64,000 nucleotides of DNA from Vicia villosa (lineage: Eukaryota > Streptophyta > Magnoliopsida > Fabales > Fabaceae): contig NW_026706252.1 of NCBI RefSeq assembly GCF_029867415.1, positions 1-64,000 of the forward strand. The letters are read 5' to 3'. This document shows, one piece after another, positions 49,209 through 60,939 of this stretch. Positions within the stretch are counted from its first letter, which is position 1, and every line of letters begins with the position of its first letter. The notes under the pieces are model-generated. The model made no database searches. It was not told where the DNA came from and was given only the letters and a program-made list of their open reading frames with translations. A program made the position numbers and the translations under genes.

Positions 49209-50222
49209 ATGGTTGGAAGAGATGGAAGAAATGACGACGCACTTACTGAGGCTTTATGAATGCTTGCTGGTGTGATGGGAGGGAATCCCAACGGAGCTGG
49301 AATTGGTGCCAATAGGAAATAGGGAGATTTGTTAGAGGAACAACCTCTATTTCTCAAAGGCACATACGATCCTGAAGGTGCCCAGAAATGGCTAAAAGAA
49401 ATTGAAAGAATCTTTCGGATGATCGATTACACTGAAAATATGAAAGTAAGGTATGGTACTCACATGTTAGCTGAGGAGGCCGATGAGTGGTGGGTTGCTA
49501 CCGAGACTGAACTGGAAGCTGGTGTTGGGGCAATTACCTGGGCTGTCTTCAGAAGAGAGTTTCAGAGGAGATATTTTTTTGAAGATGTTTGGGGGAAGAA
49601 AAGAGATTGAATTTATGGAGCTTAAACAGGGTAACATGTCTGTGAGTGAGTATGCTTCCAAGTTTGTTGAGCTGGCTAAGTATTATACTCACTACAACAA
49701 TGATGAAGCTAGTGAATTTTCTAAGTGCATCAAATTTGAAAATGGCCTCCGTGATGAAATTAAGTAGGGTATCAGATACCAGAGAATTCGCAGGTTTACT
49801 GATTTGGTTGATTGTTGTCGGATCTTCGAGGAAGATATCAACAAGTCAAAGTCATCCCACTCTCACGAGTTGGTTGACAAAAGAGGAAAGAAACATATGG
49901 CTCGAGGCAAACCGTATGGCAGAGGCAATCAGAAATCTGGTGGTTGGAAAAGGCCTAGTGGGGGAGACTCTACTGATCCTGTTAGGTGCTATATGTGTGG
50001 TGAGTCTGAACATCGCATTCATGAGTGCAAGAGAAAAGAGAAAAGTGCTTCAAATGTGGTAAAGCGGGTCATATTGCTGCTAATTACAGAGTGAAGACGG
50101 TGACTTGCTACAACTGCGGTGAAGAAGGTCATATCAGTCCACAGTGTGCTAAACCAAAGAAGAACCAATCCGGTGGGAAAGTTTTTGCTTTGCCTGGGTC
50201 AGAGACTACTATTGAGGATTAG
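49209..50222 (+). pseudogene. Gag of element J (broken)
   Basis: The structural capsid/nucleocapsid protein. It starts MVGRDGRNDDALTEAL at 49209, then meets TGA at 49257 and TAG at 49320. The gag core follows (WLKEIERIF, FRREFQRRYF, ELKQGNMSVSEYASKFVEL). A frameshift lies near 49600 and a TAG at 49765. Three zinc knuckles end the protein: CYMCGESEHRIHEC, CFKCGKAGHIAANY (last Cys changed to Tyr) and CYNCGEEGHISPQC, with a second frameshift near 50042 between the first two. The stop codons sit where relatives have Gln or Arg codons, as expected for C-to-T changes. Confidence 0.85.
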
Positions 50223-50707
50223 TTGATTAAAGGTACGCGTTTTATCCATGGCACACCTTTAATTGCGATTATTAATACTAGAGCGACTCATTCGTTCATA
50301 TCTTTGGATTGTGCTAAAATATTGAATTTGGAAATATCTGATATGAAAGGAAGTATGGTTATTGACATTCATGCGTCAAGTGCTGTAACTACTTCATTTG
50401 CTTGTTTAAATTGTCCGATTGATATTTTTAGTAGGAGTTCGGAATGGACTTAGTGTGCCTTCCGTTAGAACAACTCGACACTGTCCTGGGAATGAACTTG
50501 TTGGAATTCAACCTAGTTAATATCAATTATTTTGAGAAGACAATTATTTTTCCTGACGCTATTAGGGTTGAAGACTTGGCTATGACTGCTAGACAGGTAA
50601 GTGAAGTTGTTGAGGACGGTGCTGCTGTGTTTATGTTGTTTGCGTCGATGGAAGTAAAAGGAAAGGTGGTGAATAGTGAGTTACTGGTGGTATGTGAATT
50701 TCCTTAA
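50223..50707 (+). pseudogene. Aspartic protease of element J (active site lost)
   Basis: The retropepsin domain follows gag after a TAG (50220-50222). The family's D-T/S-G catalytic triad in I-x-D-T-G-A-T-H-S-F context reads I-N-T-R-A-T-H-S-F here (50274-50282), so both Asp and Gly are replaced by single G-to-A changes. The later part continues after a frameshift near 50440 (LVCLPLEQLDTVLGMNLLEF). A protease with these changes should be inactive. Confidence 0.85.
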
Positions 50708-50722
50708 GTTTTTAAAGAAGAT

Positions 50723-52024
50723 GTGAGGGAGTTGCCAGTTAAGAAAGAAGTAGAGTTTACTATTGATTTGATTCCTGGAACTAGTCATGTGTCAATGACG
50801 CCGTATCGTATGTCGGCATCTGAGTTGGCTGAATTGAAGAGTCAATTAGAAGAGTTTCTTGAGAAGGAATTTATATGTCCAAGTGTTTTGCCGTGGGGAG
50901 CTCCTGTGTTGTTGGTAAAGAAGAAAGAGGGTTCTACGAGATTATGTGTGGATTACAAACAGTTAAACAAAGTTACTATCAAGAACCAGTATCCATTGCC
51001 GAGGATTGATGATTTGATGGATCAACTAGTGGGAGCATGTATATTCAGTAAGATTGATCTGAGGTCTGGGTATCACCAAATTCGTGTAAAAGCGGGCGAC
51101 ATTCATAAGACTGCATTCAGGACAAGGTATGGTCATTACGAGTATACAGTAATGCCTTTTGGAGTGACTAATACACCTGGTGTTTTCATGGATTATATGA
51201 ATAGGATCTTTCATCCTTATCTTGATAAGTTCGTGGTAGTGTTTATTGATGACATTCTGATCTATTCCAAGAACGAAGAAGAGCATGCAGAACATCTGAG
51301 AATCATGCTGGAATTGTTGAAAGAGAAGAAACTTTATGCTAAGTTATTGAAGTGTGATTTCTGGTTAGGCAAAGTAAGTTTTCTTATTCATGTGATTTCC
51401 AAGAATGGTATTGTTGTTGATTCTACGAAGATAGAAGCGGTATCTTAGTGGGGAGCTCCGAAGTCTGTTTTTGAGATTCGTAGTTTTCTTGGTCTTGCAG
51501 GTTAATATAGAAAGTTCATAGAGGGATTTTCAAAGTTAGCGTTACCATTAACTAAGTTGACTAGAAAGGGCCAAGCGTTCAACTGGGATTCGATATGTGA
51601 AGAGGGATTCCAAGAGTTAAAGAAAAGGTTGACTAGTGCTCCTATCCTGATTGTTCTGAACCCGGCGGAATCTTTTATAGTATATTGTGATGCTTCACTG
51701 ATGGGATTAGGTGGTGTATAGATGTAGAATAAGCAGGTAGTAGCTTATGCTTTGAGACAAATTAAAGTTCATTAAAGGAATTATCCGACTCATGCTTTAG
51801 AGTTGGCAGTTGTAGTCTTTGTGTTGAAATTATGGAGACATTATATATATGGTTCGAGATTTGAGGTATTTAGCGATCACAAGAGTCTGAAGTATCTCTT
51901 TAATCAGAAAGAGCTTAATATGAGACAAAGGAGGTGGTTAGAGTTCCTTAAAGAGTATGATTTTGGGTTGAATTACCATCAGGGTAAGGCGAACGTCGTT
52001 GCTGATGCTTTGAGTAGGAAGTCC
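50723..52024 (+). pseudogene. Reverse transcriptase and RNase H of element J
   Basis: The RT frame is open from 50723 to 51448: the [14 protein letters not shown] block (first catalytic Asp), [17 protein letters not shown], and the catalytic FIDD box ([11 protein letters not shown]) at about residues 174-177. A TAG at 51446-51448 sits where relatives have Gln. RNase H follows (DASLMGLGGV, then stops, then HALELAVVVFVLKLWRHYIYG and DHKSLKYLFNQKELNMRQRRW) and ends at VVADALSRK near 52020. Several TAG/TAA codons and one lost Tyr codon interrupt it. The order RT then RNase H is typical of Ty3/gypsy. Confidence 0.9.
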
Positions 52025-53575
52025 CTACATATGTCTATGCTGATGGTGCGGGAATTGGATTTGATTGAGAAATTCAGAGACTTGAGTTTGGTATGTGAAG
52101 GCACTCCTAATAGTGTTAAATTGGGTATGCTGAAATTGACAAGTGGTATCCTTGATGAGATTAGAACGGGTCAGAAATCTGATATTGGTTTAGTCGATCG
52201 GTTCACTTTGATCAACCAAGGCAAGGGAGGTGACTTCCGAATTGATGAGAACGGTATAATGAAGTTTGGTAAACAATTTTCTGTTCCTGCTGTTGCTGAG
52301 CTTAAGAAGAGTATTCTTGAGGAAGGACACCGTAGTGGATTGAGTATTCATCCTAGTGCTACCAAGATGTATCACGATTTGAAAAAGTTGTTTTGGTTGC
52401 CTGGAATGAAGAAGGAAATTTATGAGTTTGTTTATTCTTGTTTAACTTGCCAGAAGTCAAAGATCAAGCATTAAAAGCCGTATGGAGTTATGCAAGTGTT
52501 ATTTATTCCTGACTGGAAATGGGACAACATATCTATGGATTTTGTTTCTGGTTTACAGAGGACAGTTAAGAATTGTGAAGCCATTTGGGTTATTATAGAC
52601 AGGTTGACAAAGTCTGCTCACTTTATACCAATAAGCATGGACTATCCGATGAAGAAGTTAACTCAGTTGTATATTAAGAAGATAGTTAGTCTACATGGTA
52701 TTCCTTCGAGTATTGTGTCTGATAGAGATCCAAGATTTACATCTAAGTTTTGGAAAGATTTTCAGAAGGATTTGGGTACTAAGTTGAGATTGAGTTCTGC
52801 TTATCATCCATAAACTGATGGTTAGACTGAGAGGACGATTCAATCGTTAGAATATCTTTTGCGTGCTTGTGTGTTAGAGAAAGGTGGTGCTTGGGATAGT
52901 TATCTACCTTTGATCGAGTTTACTTACAACAATAGTTTTCATTTCAATATTGGTATGACTCCATTTGAGGCTTTGTATGGTAGGAGGTGTAGGACGCCAT
53001 TATGTTGGTATGAATCTAGTGCGAGTGATGTGATTGGACCGTAGATTGTTCAATAAACTACATAAAAGATTAAGATGATTCAGGAGAAGATGAAAGCTTC
53101 TCAAAGTCGTTAGAAGAGCTACCATGATAAGAGGCGAAGAACACTTGAGTTTCTAGAGGGAGATCATGTGTTTCTGAGAGTTACTCCTATGACTGGTGTT
53201 GGTCGAGCTCTGAAGTCAAAGAAGTTGACGCCGTGTTTTATTGGTCTGTTTCAGATTACAAAAAGAGAAGGAGAGGTGGCCTATCGTATTACTTTACCGG
53301 TGAAGCTTTCGAATTTGCATGATGTATTTCATGTGTCTCAGTTGAGGAGATACATTGCGGATCCTTCTCATGTGATCCAAGTGGAGGATGTGCAGGTGAG
53401 AGACAACCTGACGGTTGAAATATTGCCTATGAGGACTGAAGATCGAGAGTTGAAGCAGTTGTGGGGTAAAGAGATAGCATTGGTCGAAGTAGCTTGGGGA
53501 GGACCAGCAGGTAGTAATGTTACCTGGGAGCTGGAGAGTCAGATGAAGGACTATTATCCTGAGCTCTTTACTTGA
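52025..53575 (+). pseudogene. Integrase with chromodomain-like C-terminus of element J
   Basis: The zinc-binding HHCC region is at about 52330-52470 (SIHPSATKMYHDL ... CLTCQKSK). The catalytic core has ISMDFVSGL (first Asp), [12 protein letters not shown] (second Asp) and a Glu in TERTIQSLE, though two Gln codons just before it became stops. The C-terminal part (53168-53575) holds a GPF-type module, here mutated to GLF, and a chromodomain-like tail WGGPAGSNVTWELESQM. Chromodomains steer insertion into heterochromatin. Further stops lie near 52470, 53040 and 53110. Confidence 0.88.
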
Positions 53576-53604
53576 GGTATGTTTTCGAGGATGAAAACTA
53601 TTTT

Positions 53605-53617
53605 AGTGAGAGAGAGT
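53605..53617 (+). other. Polypurine tract of element J
   Basis: AGTGAGAGAGAGT directly before the 3' LTR. In relative K the same site reads AGTGGGGGAGAGT, so the J version has lost guanines. Confidence 0.75.
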
Positions 53618-55585
53618 TGTAACACCCCATAATTTCCATCATTTGATTTAATTGGAATTTAAATTATTAATTGGATTATTTGGAGTTTTTGGTGATTTGT
53701 TGGAAAATTAAAGTAATTGGGCTTAGTTTGATAGTTAGTAAAGGGGAGGTGTAAGCAAGTAGGCCTTACTAAGTTAATTTTATTTTTCATATAATAAAGG
53801 AAGTTGGAAAGAAAAGAAAATAGAAAAGCAAAGAGGAGAAAGAAGAAGAATCAAGCGTACGTGAAAAGCAGGGGAAGAGGAAGCACTCAAGATTTTTGGC
53901 TAAGGTAAGGGGGGACTAATTCCTTTTAGCCTATATTAGTAGTTTATGAACAATAGAATTGATTAGGTGTGTTGTTTATCCCAATTGAATGTATTAGAGG
54001 TTTTTGGGTTTTGGAACCTATAGGATAAATTGAATAATTTTGATGAAATTGAATGGATATAAGTTATAATTGATGTTAAATGACCCCAAAGTATGATAGA
54101 AATGTGTTAGAGTATGGAATTTGACACTGTTTTGATGTTGAAAATATTTTGGTACATTTTGGTTTGAATTTGGAGAAGATGAGATGCTGTCAAAAGAGGA
54201 TTTTTTGGCTATTGGTACGTTGTAACCAGTTACACTCAGGGTGGTAACCGATTACAGTAGCAAAAAATAGCTAAAAATGGAGTTTTTGGTCTGGTAACCG
54301 GTTACACTCGGGGCTGTAACCGATTGTCTGTATATTTTACGAATAACAAATTAATTTACGTCAGGTGTATTTGGTTACACCATTTTGGTAACCGGTTACA
54401 CTGAAGGTTTTTTGAAAAAAGTTTTAAATTTTAACATTTCATATTTTTCAAACCGTAAGTCCGTTTTGGGCGTTGGGAAGGTAATCGGAAATTCTATCTA
54501 ATAAACTAGTGTAATGGCCAGTGGTCCTATTTTATTTTGAAAATCTCGATTTAATTCAATTATGGCGAGTTTGTACATTGTGTGTATAATTTGATGAATG
54601 TGACAATGTGGTGATGTTGTGGCAACATAATTGTAATGATGATGTTGTGTTCGGTGTGGATTATGTATGATGTGATTGTTGGATTTGTGTTGAAGCATGA
54701 ATACATTATACTCGGTGTTGCTTCCACTGAGTTATGTTGTGATGATATTGTTCATCTTAATTGGTGTTGATGATTAGTATGTTAGGTGTGGTGTATGCAT
54801 TCATAATCATATGTGTGGCTGTATCCCGGTGGTGTTTGGATCAGTGGAAGCTGATTCCCATTGTGTGGAATTAGTGATTTGGCGGTGGCCGTATCCCGAC
54901 GGTGTTTGGATCGGTGATATGGGTTAATCCCATGATTTTGGCACCACATGCATAGTGTCTCATTGCATTAGTATGTATGTTCGTTATAACATGAGTGGAA
55001 GAATTCTAGTGTTATAATGTGGTGATGTGACTTGTGTCTGAGTATATTTGCGAATTGTTGAGTGAATAATTCAAAAATCTAAAATATGTTACAGTAGGGT
55101 GAATAATTTATTTATGATGTTTTGTTGTTTATGAACTCATAATATATGTTAATTGTGAATATGTCTCACCCTTATTGTTGACTATTTTCAGATTAAGGAG
55201 TAGCAACTTTTGTGCTTGGTGAGGATAGCTTGTAAAGCTAATGCGTTTAATTTCGGTTGAGTCGGGTGTCATGCTCTGGTCTTGTAACACTAGGGAACGT
55301 TCTTTATTTTAGAGTTAAATAATAAGCTCTCATTTTAGTTATTTGGATAACTTTTGGTTGAATTATGAGGCTGTGACCTTTTAGTCGATGTTTAACATTA
55401 TTCAATTTTATGAAATTCTATTCCATTTGCGTTAAACATGTTTTTGGTGAGTAATGTTGATTTATGTTCCTCGGAAAAGTATGACAAATGGTTTTAAAAT
55501 TTTTACTGAGGAGTTGTAGCATCCTTTTTACATGTTTTACTTCGAATTTATTTTGTATTCCGTGGGGGATTAGAAGGGTGTTACA
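53618..55585 (+). repeat. 3' LTR of element J
   Basis: 1,968 bases, collinear with the 5' LTR, ending GGTGTTACA before the CATAT duplication. Its palindrome cluster is at 54222-54399. Confidence 0.93.
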
Positions 55586-55590
55586 CATAT

Positions 55591-56485
55591 AACCTATAGT
55601 TCTCTTAGGGTCTCATCATGTGAAGATTGGTACTTTGACAATGGTTGTTCTAGACATATGACTGAAGGAAAAAAAATTACCCGAAGGACATTAAATCTTA
55701 CTCTACAACAATGTCACATTTGGTGATGGTGCCAAAGGAAAAATTATTGGCAAATGGGAGTTAGACTACTATAGTCTTCCTTGCCTTAATGACATGCTTC
55801 TAGTTGTTGGCCTTACTGCTAATCTAATTAGCATAAGTTAATTCCATGATCAAGATCTATATGTCATCTTCAATAGAGCTCAATGCACAACCATAGACAA
55901 AACGATGCTCAACCAATGAAGGGATTCTGATCTACAGATAATCGCTACTTGTGATCTCCTTATGATAGGAATCTACCTCAATCTTGTATGATTTCCAAAA
56001 ATGATGAAACTGATTTGCGGCGCAGAAAATTCTGGCACTTAAATCTCAAAAGTATGAAGAAGATTTTCTCATAGAATTCCATTATTGGCCTACCAGATCT
56101 TAATATAGAAGAAGGCAAAATCTATGGTGATTGTCAAATAGGGAAGTAGATCAAGATGTCACACAAGAAAGTATAATATCTTACCATAACTTGTGTGCTT
56201 GATTTACTTCGTATGGATCTCATGAAGCCTGTGTAAGTTGAGAGCCATAGGGGAATTTAAGATTGAAACTTCTCTACCTTATATACTAATAAAGGAATAT
56301 CTCATGAGTTTTCTGTTCTAATTACACCCCAATAAAATGGTGTTGTTGAGAGAATGAATTGTACCTTACAATAAATTACTAGATTTATGATTCTTGCCAA
56401 AACTCTTCCATACTACTTTTGGGTTGGAGCAATGAATATTACTTTGTCATATTCACAATAAAGTAACCATTCATCCAGGCACCAT
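55591..56485 (+). pseudogene. SIRE-type copia element, protease and integrase part (decayed)
   Basis: This continues the element broken at 47075. Visible are the protease site in DWYFDNGCSRHMT (DSG changed to DNG, near 55637), the downstream FGDGAKGKIIGKWE and LLVVGLTANLISIS, then degraded integrase pieces (YGDCQIGK, VLDLLRMDLMKP, NGVVERMNCTLQ, FWVGAMN). This order is that of Ty1/copia (PR-INT before RT). The frames contain many stops and shifts. The element is cut at 56485, within the integrase, by LTR I. Confidence 0.85.
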
Positions 56486-58055
56486 TATCATACCCTAATT
56501 TTTACCCCCCTTAGATGTCACACCTCCAGACATTTCATCAATTCAAGACAAGTACCCAGAGCAGTCACTTGTTTACCTGGTACTCGATCGAGGGTGTTCA
56601 AGAACAAAGAAGCTCAGGAAAAGGATCAATCAATAAGAAAATGACCTCTAATACAATCATAGGACTCAAGTGATTCATTTATCCACCTATGTTGAATAGA
56701 CACCAGACATCAGGACTCATGTTTGCTCAGGTCACCAGACTAGGGTTTTGAGCCCATCAAGGACTGAAATCAGGGACCACATCTGGGAAACCCTAAAAAG
56801 CTCCAGGGCATCACTCAAAGTGTTCAATCATCGTAAAATTATCCCTATAACAATATCCAATGGGAATTTTACTTCAATTCAAGATCCACAGTCATCAATT
56901 TCACCTGGCTTACAATTAGGGTTTTTGACCTAATTCACCTGGACAGTTGACTTTTAATTAGGACATGACTCCACAACTCAAAACATGGCTCAAGAACTTC
57001 TATTACCTCAATATAACCCATTAATACCACTCATTTGAGGAGGAGAGCTTGATTCATCACAAAAGTCCAAGATTTTACTTCATTTGGAAAAAGTTAACTG
57101 TACAAGATCACCTTTGACTTTTAGGGTTTTGGATCAAACCATGACTTTTAAGGATCAATATCATCAATATATGATTATTGAAGTCATTTGGCCAAGAGAA
57201 ATCAAGAAAATCAATCAAAAATCAAAAAGTCAAAGATTGACTTTTCATACTTAGAAATTTTTCTAAGTGTTTAAAGGTCTTTTTTTCAAAACTTTGGAAG
57301 CGAATATCTCCAAATTTCAAGTACAAACTGAAAAAACTTCCAACATCAAAGTTGTATATTTTGATCCAATGAACAACTTTTTCAAATATAATTTTTTAGC
57401 TAAAAATCAACCATTGAAGAGATATGGAGTTTCAAAGTGACTGCCTTCATGAAACTAGCAAAGAAACCCTAGTTTTCTTCAAACTTTATGGGACTTTTTC
57501 ACTAATTTCCCTAAGGATTTTGGACAAACACCAAACTGATGAATTGAAGTACATGTCAAGGGCTTTCCAAATTGTGTTCAACCATCTTCAAATTCATCAT
57601 GAGCTAAGAGATATGATTGATCAAAGTAGGGCATTTAAAGTGAAATTATAGGTCATGTCCAAATTTGAATTTTGCAAATTTTGTGCTAATGCCTCTACCA
57701 ATTTATGCATCCTCATCCATGAGATATCAGAAGAGATTTGAAGGAATCAAATGCACTATTTCATCATTTTTGGCCAAGTTGCAAGAATTCAATGCCATGT
57801 GATTAAGTAATCATTACAAATTTGGAATCTTGATGAATCACCAAAGAATCTTCTCCTAAGCCAATTAGAGTTCACTTCTGCAACAGAATTGTCCCCTAAG
57901 ATCAAACAAGATCGATGGCTAGGGGATTGATCAAGTGGAATCAAAATTGCCATCATTGCATTTTGGATATTTTTGAAATTCCTTCATAACCAAGAAACCA
58001 AGTTAACCTCATTAAGCAAAGCTCACTCTCCCTAATTTGTTCTGAACCTTTTGCC

Positions 58056-58063
58056 TATAAATA
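58056..58063 (+). promoter_or_regulatory. TATA-like box of LTR I
   Basis: TATAAATA followed by GAAGAGCATACCTCAG, about 1.57 kb into the LTR and identical in context to C and E. Confidence 0.58.
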
Positions 58064-58863
58064 GAAGAGCATACCTCAGTATTAGACACACCAAAGAAAT
58101 AAATCTTGCTTTCTCCTTCTCTCCCTCATACTTAGGTTTTTCAAAGGTCCTTTGGCAAGAAGACTCGGATTCTTCAAACCAGAGTTCTTCCTTTGAAAAT
58201 AAGTATTCAAACACATCAAAGGAGGTATTTAGAAGTGATCCAAACACCTGGAACACTTCTGTACGTGGAGGATCATCATCTTCACCTCTCACTTGCAGCC
58301 ATATCAGTTGAGGTCGAGCAAGAAGTTTTGAGGAGTTCTAACTCAAGCTAAGCATCTCAACACCTTCCTGGAGGATCATTGAAGCTATTTGGATCACTGC
58401 AACAACTCTGTAACACACTTTGATCATAGCTCGATCTCCATTTTTTAGGTAAGCTTCATGAGCTTCAAACTCTATAGTTCATGTATGATAAATGAAAAAT
58501 GAAGTTACTAGTTGGTTTCTGCACCTATGAGGATCATTGACCCTCAATCAATTGCATCATATCATACATATATGCCATTTGATATTAAATTCCAGTTTTA
58601 CGGTTCTTATGATTTATGCTTGTGAATTTTGAGTTACACTCAAAATAAATGAAATCAAAGACCACCATCAGTTTCCTTGTCCAAAAACGAGTGAGTTTCA
58701 TGTTTACTTCGTGGCAATTGGTTGAGAAACGAGGGAGATAGAATTTCAAATTCTTGAGTGATGAGAGGTTGAAGATGAAGATGGCCATGGCGCGCCATTT
58801 TCTGAACTTAGGGGAAAGTTTAAAATATATTTAACTGAAGGCGTGTATTAAATGAATACATCA

Positions 58864-58930
58864 TTTGCCCTAGTGGCCCCCCATGCGCTCTTAGTCTCCT
58901 CTTGCCCCAAGTCTGGGGTTCGATCCCCCC
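58864..58930 (+). other. tRNA-like A/B-box module in LTR I (proximal)
   Basis: TGCCCTAGTGG (58866-58876) is one base off box A, and GGTTCGATCCC (58917-58927) is a near-consensus box B. It is homologous to 30040-30112. Confidence 0.5.
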
Positions 58931-59011
58931 CTCAGACCTTTTTGTTTTATTTTCATTTTATCACACTTGTTTCACACAAAAGGATTTGGTCTCTTCTCTC
59001 TATCAATCCAT

Positions 59012-59075
59012 GCACGTGGCTCCGTTGGCTTTTGTTTTAAACTCTTCACTCAAGGGGCGTGGGTTCAAACCTTGG
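59012..59075 (+). other. tRNA-like A/B-box module in LTR I (distal)
   Basis: TGGCTCCGTTGG (59017-59028) and GGTTCAAACC (59062-59071). It is homologous to 29883-29950 and to the module of LTR B. Confidence 0.48.
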
Positions 59076-59920
59076 TGGAGACAAAACCATTTTTTTTACT
59101 ACTTTTCTCATTTAAATCATTCTCACTTGATTTTTCACATACTTTTCATTTAATATATCTATTTTATGAACAAACCAAAAAAATCACAAAAATATTATTT
59201 ATTTGATATATTTTTATCAGGTTTAAAATAACATATTTTTAAGTATTTTAAAATACTTTAAATATGGTTTTCACTTGATTTTCAAAACCTAATCTCTTGT
59301 AAATATTTTTGTGATAAAACCCTAATCATTTAGGTCTTAATTAGGTATAGACTTTGTCTTTACCCTAATTAAGTTGACTTTTGTCAATATATCAAACTGT
59401 TTTCAAACTCCGATTAAACAGACGATCAAGGTTTTCAGATAACAAAACCTTGTATCATTTCAAATCTCTTCAACTGTTTTCATAAATAGTAAATCAATTT
59501 CATTGGGTCTCTAATAGAGTGTAAGACCCAACACCCTTTTCTTTTCATAGTTTGTTTTTCAAAATTGTATTTATTTACAAAATCTTCTCATCTGTTTTCA
59601 AAACATTCATCTGGTATTTGAAGGGCATTATTCCCGGTGAAACTCTTCAGATACCTATGTGACCTAGTGTCCATCTTCACTTCTTCTGTTTTCAAAACAA
59701 AAACATTTCAAAACTGTTTTCAATAAACAATTCAACTGTTACCAATAAACAACCAAGCTGATGGTAAGGCTTTGTACATACATCTTTCAAAGGTCTCCTC
59801 TTCATCCAGGTTAGGCTTTATAGCTTTCCATTTACAAGCTTTCATTTAAATTACTGTCAAATATCAACTGTATATATATATTGTTTAGAACTTCGTCTGA
59901 GAACAACCTTAGGACAAATA

Positions 59921-59923
<3 letters not shown>

Positions 59924-59955
<32 letters not shown>
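59924..59955 (+). repeat. (TA)n microsatellite
   Basis: About 32 bases of alternating TA in LTR I. The equivalent place in LTR E (near 29174) is where fragment D starts. Confidence 0.9.
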
Positions 59956-59959
<4 letters not shown>

Positions 59960-60939
59960 GACTATGGCCTAGGATTGAGAATGTATTCCCGGTGAAGGCT
60001 CTTTGCTAATTAGAATTCCTTAATATAAACCTCAAGATGAATTATTCCTGGTGAAACATCTTGAAAAAAGCCTTAGAAAAAAATAGGGCATATCCACCCA
60101 AGAGGAATTATTCCCGGTGAAACCTCTTACCCATTTGCTTAGAGCCAACTAAGTTCAAAACCACATAGCTTTCTCTTGTGCTATAACAAGGACCCTCGAT
60201 GACCCTCGATTAGCCTCCTCTCGGGCTTACAATACAAGGGCCTACAGGCTTCTTAATAGCATATTCCCAGCTTTCTCTTGAGCTTGTATACAAGGACCCA
60301 TCAAGTTTCTTATAAACATAGAAACAGGTCTTTAGTCACCTTTTAGCCTACCCTGGTGAGATTCTTCTATTCTTCAAACCAGACTTCAAATAAGCTAATA
60401 ATGTCTCAATCTCAGTATTGAGTCCACCTTTTGGAATGAGAGACATGGACAGTCTATGTCACCTTTATTCTCAATCTCCATTAATTTTCCTCCTTAGCAG
60501 AGTCTAGGTTCCACATCTGGAATACTCCTCAGTCAGAGTCAGCCTTAATCTTGGACTTTAAACAAGAAGTCTAAATCAGCCCTTCCATATCAATGGAGTG
60601 CTACCTAATCATTCATTTTTATAAAAACCCCTGAAAAGGGCCAGCCTCCAAAATCAATCTTTCAAAGTCAAAACCCCTGGAAAAGGCCACCCTCCAAAAT
60701 CAATCCTTCAAATCTAAATTTCCTAGAAAGGGTTAGCTTCCAAATCATCTCTCAAACCTTCAAAACTCTCCTCAGTAGAGTCAACCCTGGGGTCAGTATC
60801 AATCACTCAAATTCATTCCCCAGTTAGGTTAACCTTCAAACCTAGGTCTTTCATTCATCAATCCCTGCTTAACAAGAGCACAATCCCCAGAAGGGTCAAC
60901 CTTTAGTCTCAAAACAATAGAGTAATCCTCAGTAGAGTC

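Larger units (their letters stand above)
47076..55585 (+). mobile_element. Complete chromovirus-type Ty3/gypsy element J (Tekay-like)
   Basis: This is an 8,510-base element with target duplication CATAT (47071-47075 and 55586-55590). It consists of a 5' LTR, a tRNA-iMet PBS, gag with three zinc knuckles, protease, RT, RNase H, integrase, a chromodomain-like C-terminus, a polypurine tract and a 3' LTR. The domain order RT-RH-IN and C-terminal W..PA..NVTWELESQM identify a chromovirus. Tekay is the likeliest clade from memory of the gag and LTR style. In the first ~390 aligned bases the LTRs differ by about 14 substitutions and one ~10-base indel, so it is not recent. Reading frames have many stops and at least three frameshifts. 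Confidence 0.9.

Noticed and set aside
58864..59075. Genuine tRNA genes
   Set aside because: Boxes A and B are present but I could not pair a full acceptor stem or assign an anticodon, and there is no T-run terminator in the right place, so I call them only tRNA-like.
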